Assembly (NCBI RefSeq): GCF_030250645.1 | Contig: NZ_JASSVS010000010.1 | Location: 1 to 64,000 of the forward strand | Reading direction: 5' to 3' | DNA from: Marinobacter azerbaijanicus | GTDB lineage: Bacteria > Pseudomonadota > Gammaproteobacteria > Pseudomonadales > Oleiphilaceae | DNA: 64,000 bases | Shown: piece by piece, positions 1-6,332 of the stretch | Layout of the letters: every line of letters begins with the position of its first letter | Numbering within the stretch: the first letter of the stretch is position 1 | The notes under the pieces: generated by a model | Told to the model about the DNA's origin: nothing | Database searches by the model: none | What the model saw: only the letters and a program-made list of their open reading frames with translations | Made by a program: the position numbers and the translations under genes

Positions 1-76
1 CAACGCCATCGATGAGCTATTGCCCCACAACTGGAAGCCGGCTATACCTGACAAGGTGTGATGGGCGGACGCTTAC
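1..76 (+). mobile_element. right end of an IS66-family insertion sequence (partial)
   Basis: The window opens inside an insertion sequence. The end of a transposase reading frame is followed by an element terminus ending in CGCTTAC at 70-76, whose reverse complement GTAAGCG is the usual terminal motif of IS66-family elements. The next 8 bases (77-84) would be one copy of the expected 8-bp target duplication, but the other end lies outside the window. The element sits at the distal end of the integron cassette array. Confidence 0.7.
2..61 (+). CDS. tnpC: IS66 transposase TnpC, C-terminal 19 residues (partial)
   Basis: The frame starting at base 2 encodes NAIDELLPHNWKPAIPDKV and stops at 59-61. 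The IDELLPxNW signature is typical of the extreme C-terminus of IS66 TnpC transposases. The rest of the gene lies to the left of the window, so whether the element is complete cannot be judged. The identification rests on this short motif plus the IS66-like terminus a few bases downstream. Confidence 0.65.
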   Translation, partial: NAIDELLPHNWKPAIPDKV

Positions 77-110
77 TCATAACCTTCCCTCCCTGGAGCT
101 TCGATAAAAA

Positions 111-170
111 TAATAACGCTAGCAACAGGGACGCGACGTCAGCAGCGCCCCTTTCCTGTGATAGTTAAAG
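111..170 (-). repeat. attC: attC recombination site of the Trypco2 cassette
   Basis: On the plus strand the site runs from TAATAAC (111-117) to GTTAAAG (164-170), the two outer core boxes of an attC site. In between are partly complementary arms (ACAGG near 124, CCTGT near 155). The stop codon of the minus-strand gene lies inside the GTTAAAG box, as is common for gene cassettes. Confidence 0.7.
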
Positions 171-506
171 CTTTGGCGACTTGCCATAAACTGGACCAAC
201 ACTTTTCTTACTATCTGATTTAAAATCAAAACCTTGAACTTTCTTCTGACTGGCGGGATCGCCTTTTTCGGGGGGTATTGGTTTAAAGTTCAACTTCACC
301 TTGTGTAGCTGGGTTCCCGATGTTTCACCTGCAAGGTCAAAAACTACGAAATTCGCTTTGCCCTTGCCACTTACCTCAAGAGTAAAAGCCACTTCCAGCT
401 CAACGCTTTCGAGCTCATAAAATGGTTTTCCGGACGTATCCTGAGCATCAACCAGCTCTTTTTTAACCTCCTGAATAAAGTTCGCCAAACTTATTTTTCC
501 TTTCAT
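165..506 (-). CDS. Trypco2-domain protein (trypsin-co-occurring domain 2), integron cassette
   Basis: This is a small soluble protein of 113 residues. The N-terminal part (ISLANFIQEVKKEL, then ELESVELEVAFTLEVSGKGKA) matches the pattern of the trypsin-co-occurring domain 2 family, found in proteins linked by genome context to trypsin-like proteases and NTPases in predicted conflict systems. The C-terminal tail is basic and low in complexity. The start at 506 is chosen because GAGGAG lies 5-10 bases upstream and the cassette boundary box is only about 20 bases away; a longer frame to 560 would run back into the preceding attC. No protease partner is seen nearby. The family call is from memory of the motif pattern. 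Confidence 0.6.
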   Translation of the reverse strand: MKGKISLANFIQEVKKELVDAQDTSGKPFYELESVELEVAFTLEVSGKGKANFVVFDLAGETSGTQLHKVKLNFKPIPPEKGDPASQKKVQGFDFKSDSKKSVGPVYGKSPKL

Positions 507-523
507 CGGAGGTCTCCTCGGTG

Positions 524-602
524 ATTTAACGCCAATTTTAAACGGTCGGTTTGTAGGCACAGCGCGCCCGAAAATCGGCCCGACTTACGCTACTTGTTAA
601 AT
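524..602 (-). repeat. attC: attC recombination site
   Basis: ATTTAAC (524-530) and GTTAAAT (596-602) are exact reverse complements and fit RYYYAAC and GTTRRRY. The 79-bp interval contains imperfectly complementary inner arms. It separates the Trypco2 cassette from the cassette at 597-1046, whose stop codon lies in the right box. Confidence 0.8.
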
Positions 603-1046
603 ACCCGCTGTAGCACTTGAATATGAGCTTTGCATACCACTAATAAAACGCAGCACCACCAAACAGATAACTTCCCGCTCAATCGAACGAGGTGTCCCTT
701 GCCACGAGTATAGACACTTGCCGTGTTCATCATGCTCACGTGACTTATCAATGTGGTGAACATATTCCCCGCGAATCCTCACAAACATCCTGCTATCGAG
801 CCGAATTTGGCTGGTCTTTGACTCACTGAGAGTATAGTTTTCTTGAAATGTCCCGTTTATATAGAGCTTTATACTTCGCCAGAAAAACAGTCCGCTGGCC
901 ACCATGGAATATTCATTATCTTCCTCATCCGCAAAGGTAAAGTTATAGGTGCTCAGAGAAAGAACCACTTTTCCATGGCAATATGGTCTCCGATCCCTGG
1001 TGACTGTAAATTTCAACCCATCTCTATAGAAACGATACTGACTCAT
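597..1046 (-). CDS. hypothetical protein, integron cassette
   Basis: This 149-residue protein has no recognised domain. It is rich in aromatic and beta-prone segments (a run of VVLSLSTYNFTF, then FFWRSIKLYING) and has a charged middle with several His residues. No signal peptide or membrane segment is obvious. The start at ATG 1046 is preceded by an in-frame GTG at 1052, and both lie within about 10 bases of the attC box, so the message would be nearly leaderless unless transcribed from upstream cassettes. Its position between two attC sites makes a real cassette gene likely. Function unknown. Confidence 0.55.
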   Translation of the reverse strand: MSQYRFYRDGLKFTVTRDRRPYCHGKVVLSLSTYNFTFADEEDNEYSMVASGLFFWRSIKLYINGTFQENYTLSESKTSQIRLDSRMFVRIRGEYVHHIDKSREHDEHGKCLYSWQGTPRSIEREVICLVVLRFISGMQSSYSSATAGI

Positions 1047-1053
1047 ACTCACT

Positions 1054-1148
1054 ATTTAGCGCCTGGCTTTGCGGCGCACCGGAGCGCAGCGTAGGTGTGT
1101 CCGGTGTAACGCCCGAGGCCCGGAACTTACTACAACAGTTGGCTAAAT
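1054..1148 (-). repeat. attC: chimeric attC-like site
   Basis: The outer boxes ATTTAGC (1054-1060) and GCTAAAT (1142-1148) are exact reverse complements, with one change each from the consensus. The left half (CTTTGCGGCGCACCGGAGCG) matches the site at 3102-3173 almost exactly. A second TGTAACGCC box follows at about 1105, with an unrelated right half. It looks like two attC sites fused by deletion of what lay between them. Confidence 0.55.
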
Positions 1149-1227
1149 TTTCTGCAGTGCAGCTAAAGGCTCATCAAATTGAGACCTAATTTGCTCTAGT
1201 TGTAGTAACAGAATTTAACCATGCCTC

Positions 1228-1503
1228 TTAGCCAACCACAAACTTGCAAACTTCACTCGAATGCTCCCGCAGAAATGCATGCTTATCCGCCAAAGGCTCT
1301 GTAGTTTGCGGCGGCGGTTGGTCCATGAAAGAAAAATGGCCGGCACCATGAGTTACACGAACATCCACGGCTTGCCAATCACGCATGGTGTGAGCCAGCC
1401 ATTCAGTTTGTGCGGGAGGCGTGATGCTATCCTCGGAACCCACCCAAGCCAGAACTGGAATTCTTACCGCATCAAGTGCACCAGGAATTTGGAAAAAGCC
1501 GGT
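1228..1503 (-). pseudogene. alpha/beta-hydrolase C-terminal fragment
   Basis: The last 90 or so residues of this frame look like the C-terminal third of an alpha/beta-hydrolase. IPVLAWVGSEDSITPPAQTE is the strand and loop carrying the acid residue, and HGAGHFSFMD carries the catalytic His. The nucleophile elbow and oxyanion-hole part is absent. Upstream, the frame runs into attC-derived sequence (near 1515-1579), so the gene appears to have lost its 5' part through a break at the cassette junction. It could be expressed as a fusion from an in-frame start at about 1623 but could not be a working hydrolase. Confidence 0.6.
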
Positions 1504-1514
1504 GGGTGGCGCCA

Positions 1515-1579
1515 CTAGGGCTGGCGGAGGGAACCAAAAGCCGCACGCTTTTGGCGTCCGGTTGACCGCCTGGTTACAT
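1515..1579 (-). repeat. attC: truncated attC site
   Basis: The right core box GTTACAT (1573-1579) is present and contains the stop codon of the GNAT gene. An inner hairpin CCAAAAGC...GCTTTTGG (about 1534-1555) resembles attC arms. A good left RYYYAAC box is missing and hydrolase-fragment sequence takes its place. Confidence 0.45.
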
Positions 1580-2038
1580 GGTGATTCGGTAGTATTGGCC
1601 ATACTCTCCATCCTTAGAGCCATTGTGCGTGGCCTGCCATCCCAGTTTTTGAGCTACTCTCTGGCTAGCCAAATTGTCATCCGCGATGAAAACCTGAACG
1701 GTCTCTAAATCGATCTCGGAGGATAGCCTTTCAACTGCCAACTCGCATGCCTTGGCAGCTATGCCGTTGCCCCAAAACTCCGATCTTATGAAACAGCCGA
1801 AATCCGAAACACCATCTATCTGTTTAACCCCGCAGAACCCGATAAACTCGTCAGTATCAGCGTTGGCAACAGCGAAGCGGGTCGAGTTAGCGAGCGCATT
1901 CTCGAACCATGAATCTGCCTCGTCTTCTGCCAGGGCGCGACGAGGCCCAAGAAACCTCATTACCTCAGGGTCTCCAAGCATGGCAATGACAGCCTCTTTA
2001 TCTTGGTGACGAAGGTTCCTCAGTTTCACCGAAATCAT
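1574..2038 (-). CDS. GNAT-family N-acetyltransferase, integron cassette
   Basis: This 154-residue protein has the layout of RimJ/RimL-type acetyltransferases that move an acetyl group from acetyl-CoA to an amine. It begins LRNLRHQDKEAVIAMLGDPEV, has a central FIGFCGVKQI strand, then FWGNGIAAKA, a variant of the acetyl-CoA pyrophosphate loop, and a C-terminal NLASQRVAQKLGW segment typical of the fold. The ATG at 2038 matches the usual family start; an upstream ATG at 2101 would read back through the attC. The substrate cannot be told; acetyltransferases are common cassette cargo. Confidence 0.75.
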   Translation of the reverse strand: MISVKLRNLRHQDKEAVIAMLGDPEVMRFLGPRRALAEDEADSWFENALANSTRFAVANADTDEFIGFCGVKQIDGVSDFGCFIRSEFWGNGIAAKACELAVERLSSEIDLETVQVFIADDNLASQRVAQKLGWQATHNGSKDGEYGQYYRITM

Positions 2039-2053
2039 AGGCCTGGCTTCACC

Positions 2054-2136
2054 ATGTAACGCTTGCAGCATGCAGCCCTTGGAATGGAGCCGAAGGCGCA
2101 ATGTAAAGGGCGTCGCCGTGCCTGCACTGGTTATGG
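2054..2136 (-). repeat. attC: attC recombination site
   Basis: The left box is ATGTAAC (2054-2060), followed by GC as in the TAACGCC boxes of its neighbours, and the right box is GTTATGG (2130-2136). It lies between the GNAT gene and the two-gene AT-rich cassette. Confidence 0.65.
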
Positions 2137-2170
2137 ACTTTGAATATCGATAGCAATCAAATTCAAGAAA

Positions 2171-2671
2171 CTAAAGATAGCTTGAGAATATTCCCTTGAT
2201 TCTCTTTTTGCTCAAAAAATTTGATTCTATTTTGTATGTTTTATTATCACTTGTTTTTTCTGTCATAAATACCGTGGACTTATCTGATCCGATAAAGTAG
2301 AAAAACTCTTTGTCGTCACCTGACCAATTTCCGGAATCTCTGTTTTTCATAAAAACATATCGAAAAGATTCAACAGCATCTGTATTACATTCAGCCTCAT
2401 TTGCATTTAAAACAGATCTAAAGAAAACTTCAGGGCTACAGCCTCCTGTATTTACCTCCTTGTCTAGACTAAAGCCAATGATATCCTTGCCGGGCTCATC
2501 ACTGTATTTAGCGATTAGAATTTCGCTACCTGTCCCAAGGTACCCTACTACGACAGGGTTATTAGGTATAAAAAAGTCAAGCTCCCCATAAACTATACGC
2601 AAATCTCTTTCACTTGCTGACAATGAGAAAGGAAAAAATAAAATAAGCGATAAAACAAAAACCTTATTCAT
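2171..2671 (-). CDS. predicted secreted protein of unknown function, second gene of an AT-rich cassette
   Basis: The product has 166 residues. Residues 1-19 (MNKVFVLSLILFFPFSLSA) form a clear signal peptide, so the mature protein is probably periplasmic. It contains two Cys residues (in TGGCSPE and AECNTD) that could form a disulfide and several aromatic beta strands. No family was recognised. The start at 2671 is one base beyond the stop codon of the upstream gene, so the two are translationally coupled in one cassette. Base composition is clearly more AT-rich than the flanking chromosome, pointing to recent acquisition. Confidence 0.6.
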   Translation of the reverse strand: MNKVFVLSLILFFPFSLSASERDLRIVYGELDFFIPNNPVVVGYLGTGSEILIAKYSDEPGKDIIGFSLDKEVNTGGCSPEVFFRSVLNANEAECNTDAVESFRYVFMKNRDSGNWSGDDKEFFYFIGSDKSTVFMTEKTSDNKTYKIESNFLSKKRIKGIFSSYL

Positions 2672-2672
2672 A

Positions 2673-2987
2673 TTAAAGCCCCCACAATGCTGCACGAATA
2701 TGAGTTTTATAGTTTGCGGCGACTTGATCCCGACACATATTATAAAGCGAGGTATCTCCAGACATTATTCGCTGGCCAATTTTTGCTATTTTTTTGATGA
2801 TATAATTAATGCTTGGCGTGTAAGTCGGTCTTGGCACTAAATCTATTGATGCAGTACATGACTGCGCTTCCGTGAGGGCTTCATACATTACTTTTGCAGC
2901 GTTTTCATTTACTGAGTGAGGCTGCGCCAAGCCTTGCCAGAAAAAATTGATTACGGCAGCTACATATTCCCTGTCATCTGATCTCAT
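2673..2987 (-). CDS. hypothetical 104-residue protein, first gene of an AT-rich cassette
   Basis: This protein has no recognised domain. It starts MRSDDREYVAAVINFFWQ, is mostly helical by eye, and has three Cys residues (SCTAS, MCRDQ). The ATG at 2987 is preceded by AAGGAGAAGGG, a strong ribosome binding site, so the longer frame starting at 3035 is not needed. Coupling to the secreted-protein gene suggests a functional pair, for example an effector with a periplasmic partner, but nothing in the sequence proves that. Confidence 0.55.
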   Translation of the reverse strand: MRSDDREYVAAVINFFWQGLAQPHSVNENAAKVMYEALTEAQSCTASIDLVPRPTYTPSINYIIKKIAKIGQRIMSGDTSLYNMCRDQVAANYKTHIRAALWGL

Positions 2988-3101
2988 TCCCTTCTCCTTT
3001 TCGCAAATGACCCTTCGGCACCGTCCTGATGCCAAGAAAATTCTATCAAGCTCGCTTAGTTAACTCCAGAGATGCCCCCCTGACCCTCCTGATGGCTGGG
3101 C

Positions 3102-3173
3102 CCATAACGCCATGGCTTTGCGGCGCACCGGAGCGCCAGTGTAGGTGTGTCCGACAACAGCCACCGGTTATGT
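3102..3173 (-). repeat. attC: attC recombination site
   Basis: CCATAAC (3102-3108, continuing GCC) and GTTATGT (3167-3173) bracket 72 bp containing CTTTGCGGCGCACCGGAGCG and GGTGTGTCCG. The same inner sequence recurs in the left half of the site at 1054-1148, showing that both came from one attC lineage. Confidence 0.75.
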
Positions 3174-3182
3174 GATGGTAGC

Positions 3183-3418
3183 TCAAGCCGGCAGTCCCTC
3201 GAACTTTGGTACCTCCCCTAACCCCTCATCCCAAGCAGCTTTGCTGGATGAGAAGATATGCGCAGTTGGCAGCATAGTGATTTCAGTGTCCAAACACCCT
3301 GCGGGAACCACGAGCAAACCTGCGACCTGAGTGTTTGGCAATGGCACAGGTAAAAGAAGCGTACCGACACTTCCAGATCACTGACGCCCAGCGTAATCAT
3401 GCTGATCCTTGGCTTCAT
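3183..3418 (-). pseudogene. VOC-family start joined to a GFA-family end (chimeric gene remnant)
   Basis: From ATG 3418 the first 23 residues (MKPRISMITLGVSDLEVSVR then FFY) match the start of glyoxalase/bleomycin-resistance (VOC) proteins. Near 3355 the VOC frame loses homology. In the +1 frame the sequence then reads PLPNTQVAGLLVVPAGCLDT, later HIFSSSKAAWDEG and VPKFEGLPA, stopping at 3183-3185. This second part resembles the C-terminal half of glutathione-dependent formaldehyde-activating (GFA) proteins. Neither half is complete, so this is a fusion of two cassette gene fragments with no expected activity. Confidence 0.6.
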
Positions 3419-3436
3419 TCAGAATCCTCCTTTGAG

Positions 3437-3462
3437 GTATAACGCCAGCAGGCACCACGGAA
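3437..3462 (-). repeat. attC: left half of an attC site
   Basis: GTATAAC (3437-3443) followed by GCC is a good attC left box, but the rho-like gene's stop codon comes only about 20 bases later and no right GTTRRRY box is present. The site is cut where the solute-binding/Rho block begins. Confidence 0.5.
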
Positions 3463-4428
3463 TCAATCGATGGGCGTCCCGGGGATGTTTTTCAGAAGCT
3501 CGGCATTTGTGGGGTACTTCTCAAGCAGCTCAACCAGCTTTTTTGTGCCCTCCAGCGGTTTGAGACCGCTAAGCGCCCGGCGCAACGCTCTTATTTTGTC
3601 CAAATCTTTCGGATCCAACAGCAGCTCTTCACGGCGTGTACTGCTTTTCGAAATGTCCAGCGCGGGGAAGAGTCGCTGATTCGCAACCTCTCTTGATAAA
3701 ACCAGCTCCATGTTCCCCGTGCCCTTGAATTCCTCAAATATAACCTGGTCCATACGGCTGCCCGTATCAACCAGAACGGTTGCCAAAATGGTAAGCGAGC
3801 CGCCATTTTCAAGGTTTCGTGCAGAGCCAAACAACCTCCGCGGGATCTCCATCGCTCGCGCATCAACCCCGCCAGACATAGTACGACCGCTGCTCTTTCG
3901 CTCCGCATTGTGCACACGCGCAAGCCTCGTGAGAGAGTCAATCACAATCATGACGTTGTGACCCTCGCCAGCTTGTTGGCGGGCGATATCAAGAAGCTCA
4001 TCGGCAACGCGAGCGTGATGAGCGTAGCTTTCATCCGAAGAAGAAGCGTGTACCTCAGCCGGGACGCTACGCTTGAAATCAGTCACCTCTTCGGGTCGCT
4101 CATCTATCAATAACGCGTAGAGTTTAATCTCGGGATACGCCTTTCCCACCGCCTGGCAAATATCTTTTAAAATCGTCGACTTTCCAGACCCCGGTGGTGC
4201 AACTATCAAACCCCGCTGCCCCATTCCAATCGGCGTGATCAAATCCATCGCGCGCACCGAGAGTTTTTCTGAACCTGACTCCAGGCGGATCCCCGGCGTT
4301 GGATTGATAGCCACACCGTTTAGAAAACGTTTTTGTGGATCAGCCTCAAACACCTCTTCGGCTTTCTCAGCCACTGGTTTGGCGTCTTTATTTGGTTTCC
4401 GGGTCAAGCCTAATGTCTTTCTCGTCAT
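3463..4428 (-). CDS. short Rho-like RNA-dependent ATPase lacking the N-terminal RNA-binding domain
   Basis: This 321-residue protein matches the C-terminal motor domain of transcription terminator Rho (about 420 residues). Visible motifs are RGLIVAPPGSGKS (Walker A), LLIDERPEEVT (catalytic Glu), MIVIDSLTRLAR (Walker B), KSSGRTMSGGVDARA (Q-loop), DTGSRMDQV (R-loop) and STRREELL (arginine finger). The N-terminal cold-shock-like domain that binds rut RNA in Rho is missing and replaced by about 40 Lys/Glu-rich residues. It probably forms a hexameric ring ATPase, but its RNA choice must differ from that of Rho. It lies 45 bases after a solute-binding protein gene, and both lie between truncated attC sites. 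ATG 4428 is preferred to an in-frame TTG at 4449. Whether it terminates transcription is unknown. Confidence 0.8.
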   Translation of the reverse strand: MTRKTLGLTRKPNKDAKPVAEKAEEVFEADPQKRFLNGVAINPTPGIRLESGSEKLSVRAMDLITPIGMGQRGLIVAPPGSGKSTILKDICQAVGKAYPEIKLYALLIDERPEEVTDFKRSVPAEVHASSSDESYAHHARVADELLDIARQQAGEGHNVMIVIDSLTRLARVHNAERKSSGRTMSGGVDARAMEIPRRLFGSARNLENGGSLTILATVLVDTGSRMDQVIFEEFKGTGNMELVLSREVANQRLFPALDISKSSTRREELLLDPKDLDKIRALRRALSGLKPLEGTKKLVELLEKYPTNAELLKNIPGTPID

Positions 4429-4473
4429 AGCTGTTTGAGTGCCTTGCAAATGGATCTTTGGCCGCTAGCTGCC

Positions 4474-5214
4474 TTACTTGTCCGGCTGAATCGAGACGTT
4501 CTGGTCCGGCGGGGGCAGGTTGGGTAGCATGGCCTCTACGTCAACAGTGTGGGTAGCGAAAAAAGCTTCCGCCGCTTCAATCAGGGCCGCCTCGGTTTTG
4601 AGGATACCAAGATAGACCGGCCATTCTGCGACGATCAGTTCCGTGCTGTAACGGTCCGGATCGACTTCCACCAGCAGTGCCAGAAACCGGAACTCCATTT
4701 CATTCATGACGGTGTAATCGCAGCGTTTCTGCAGAAACATGCCCAGCATCTGCTGGGCATTGTACGCATCATGGCGGACCAGGTCGGTACCGATCCGATG
4801 CTCGAGTCGATCACTGTAGACAAACCATTTACGCAAACAGATGCTGCCCTGAAGGTCATCGATGGAGTCCGGTTGTCGGCCAGGTTGCGCGAACACACGG
4901 TCACGCCAGGTTAACACCGGTCCGACGGCGTGCATCCGGTCCGGCAGCGGCATCCATAGCGGGTTGGCGAAAACCGCGTTGGCTTGCCCTTCTTCCAGGG
5001 CCCAGGCCTGGCGTTTGCGCGGCATCGGGCGGAAATCGGCTGCGATACCGGTCTTCAGGGTGAACTCATTGATCACCTCGACCAAAATGCCCTTGTTAAG
5101 GTTGTTACCGTAATAAAACGGCAGAAAGCCCTCGTCCGACCCCATAATCTGGAGCGTTTGGGACGAAACCGGAAGGAACCAGAATGCTGCAATGAACAGC
5201 AGGCCTATTCTCAT
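4474..5214 (-). CDS. periplasmic solute-binding protein, family 3 (PBPb-like)
   Basis: The product is 246 residues. Residues 1-18 look like a signal peptide (MRIGLLFIAAFWFLPVSS). The body has the family-3 layout: FLPFYYG near the start, then LVEVINEFTLKTGIAADFRP, a domain-crossing region and a C-terminal EAFFAT helix. The ATG at 5214 has GGAGGAGG 5 bases upstream. No transporter membrane or ATPase gene is nearby, so it may act as an orphan receptor; the ligand is not evident. It precedes the Rho-like gene in what looks like a two-gene transcription unit. A similar orphan binding protein is encoded at 39807-40643. Confidence 0.65.
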   Translation of the reverse strand: MRIGLLFIAAFWFLPVSSQTLQIMGSDEGFLPFYYGNNLNKGILVEVINEFTLKTGIAADFRPMPRKRQAWALEEGQANAVFANPLWMPLPDRMHAVGPVLTWRDRVFAQPGRQPDSIDDLQGSICLRKWFVYSDRLEHRIGTDLVRHDAYNAQQMLGMFLQKRCDYTVMNEMEFRFLALLVEVDPDRYSTELIVAEWPVYLGILKTEAALIEAAEAFFATHTVDVEAMLPNLPPPDQNVSIQPDK

Positions 5215-5289
5215 TGGGCCCTCCTCCCAGTGATCAATGGGGATAATGCGTCGCAGCACATCCCCAAATAATCACAAGGGTGCATGCGT

Positions 5290-5359
5290 AAATGGCGGAG
5301 AGAAGGCCGCCCGGTGGAGACCCTTCAGGCCCGGAACAGACTTAATGGCTTTGTTAATT
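5290..5359 (-). repeat. attC: right half of an attC site
   Basis: The right box GTTAATT (5353-5359) holds the stop codon of the GNAT gene. The interior CCGGTGGAGACC...GGCCCGGAAC matches the site at 7668-7772. The usual TAACGCC left box is missing. Together with the half site at 3437-3462 this brackets the solute-binding/Rho block. Confidence 0.55.
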
Positions 5360-5770
5360 GCCAATGGTCACCCCCGGCTCCAGAACCCAACAGCGATCAT
5401 TGTGCATGTAACCAATCTGACCATAGTACAAATTGGCTGCCGGTGCTGCGATGAGTATCAATTTACAGAGTGGCCCCAGTTGCTCCTGGGTCAATGACTG
5501 CAGCCGCTTACCTATTCCTGATTTCTGGTAGCTCTTGTGAACAGCCAAATCTGACAGATAGCAGGCATAGTGAAAGTCAGTGACACTGCGGGCGATACCC
5601 ACAAGAAGAGAATCATCCCAAGCGCTTACGGTGAGATTGGAATTGGAAACCACCCCTTCCATACACTCTCGGTCATGAATTGGCCGACGCTCACCGAGGG
5701 TAGAACTCTCCAGCAAACCAATGAACTGGTCAGTGGTAATGGGGTGATTCACCTTGAAGCTGATACCCAT
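5354..5770 (-). CDS. GNAT-family N-acetyltransferase, integron cassette
   Basis: This is a compact acetyltransferase of 138 residues. The central segment CYLSDLAVHKSYQKSGIGKR contains the acetyl-CoA binding motif (QKSGIGKRL), followed by PAANLYYGQIGY, the usual C-terminal signature in which Tyr can act as general acid. The ATG at 5770 has AAGGAGAC directly upstream; the longer frame from 5785 is not preferred. Its flanking sites are a half attC (5290-5359) and a complete attC (5784-5874). The substrate is unknown. Confidence 0.75.
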   Translation of the reverse strand: MGISFKVNHPITTDQFIGLLESSTLGERRPIHDRECMEGVVSNSNLTVSAWDDSLLVGIARSVTDFHYACYLSDLAVHKSYQKSGIGKRLQSLTQEQLGPLCKLILIAAPAANLYYGQIGYMHNDRCWVLEPGVTIGN

Positions 5771-5783
5771 ACGTCTCCTTGGC

Positions 5784-5874
5784 AATTAACGTCCCGCTAA
5801 ACGGCGAGCGACAGCGAGTCCGGTGGAGACCACGTTTTTTGTGGCCGGAATGGTACTTGATTGACTTGTTAACC
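5784..5874 (-). repeat. attC: attC recombination site
   Basis: The site runs from AATTAAC (5784-5790) to GTTAACC (5868-5874). Its inner part contains AGTCCGGTGGAGACCAC and GTGGCCGGAA, related to the sites at 5290 and 7668. The stop codon of the DUF2306 gene lies in the right box. Confidence 0.75.
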
Positions 5875-6234
5875 AAAAATCCACTGGTGGATTAGCCTAC
5901 CTGGCGCCAGTGTGCCGAGGCCCGCGCCAACAACCCCGTAAAAAGCGCCTATAGCAAACGCCCGGTGCCGTTTGATATTGCCAGTTCGGGCGGAATAGAC
6001 GGAAACACCAACACAGACCAATATCCAGACAGAGAGCAAGTGGATAGGACTGTAACCCCAGAAAAGGTTCATGAATCCAGTGAGCCAAAAGGATGAGATG
6101 GCCACAATCACCATGGCTGTCATCCAGGTCCAACCAACTATTTTATGCAGCTTGGTTCCTTTATCTGTGAATAGCTGACTACTCCCGGCCAGCAACGCCC
6201 AGAGTGCTGCAGTAAGGTGAATAGTTATCGCCAT
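5869..6234 (-). CDS. DUF2306-like small integral membrane protein, integron cassette
   Basis: The product is 121 residues with about four hydrophobic helices. The pattern HLTAALWALLAGSSQLF, then TKLHKIVGWTWM and NIKRHRAFAIGAFYG, fits the DUF2306 family of four-helix inner-membrane proteins with conserved His residues. The biochemical role of the family is not established. ATG 6234 has AGGATCC upstream. The gene lies between two complete attC sites and is a normal single-gene cassette. Confidence 0.65.
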   Translation of the reverse strand: MAITIHLTAALWALLAGSSQLFTDKGTKLHKIVGWTWMTAMVIVAISSFWLTGFMNLFWGYSPIHLLSVWILVCVGVSVYSARTGNIKRHRAFAIGAFYGVVGAGLGTLAPGRLIHQWIFG

Positions 6235-6253
6235 CCGTGGATCCTGAATTTGT

Positions 6254-6332
6254 GGTTAACGCCCAAGCGCACCGGTGACTTTGACGTAGCGAAGCGAAGA
6301 CAAAGGCATCCGAGTGACGCGTTTGGTTAGCT
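6254..6332 (-). repeat. attC: attC recombination site
   Basis: GGTTAAC (6254-6260, then GCC) and GTTAGCT (6326-6332) bracket a 79-bp site. The arms CACCGGTGACTTTG and CAAAGGCATCCGAGTG are imperfectly complementary. It closely resembles the site at 6938-7015. Confidence 0.8.

Noticed and set aside
3218..3418. 66-residue protein starting like a VOC enzyme
   Set aside because: Homology ends after residue 23 where a GFA-like segment continues in another frame, so it is described as a pseudogene chimera and not a gene.
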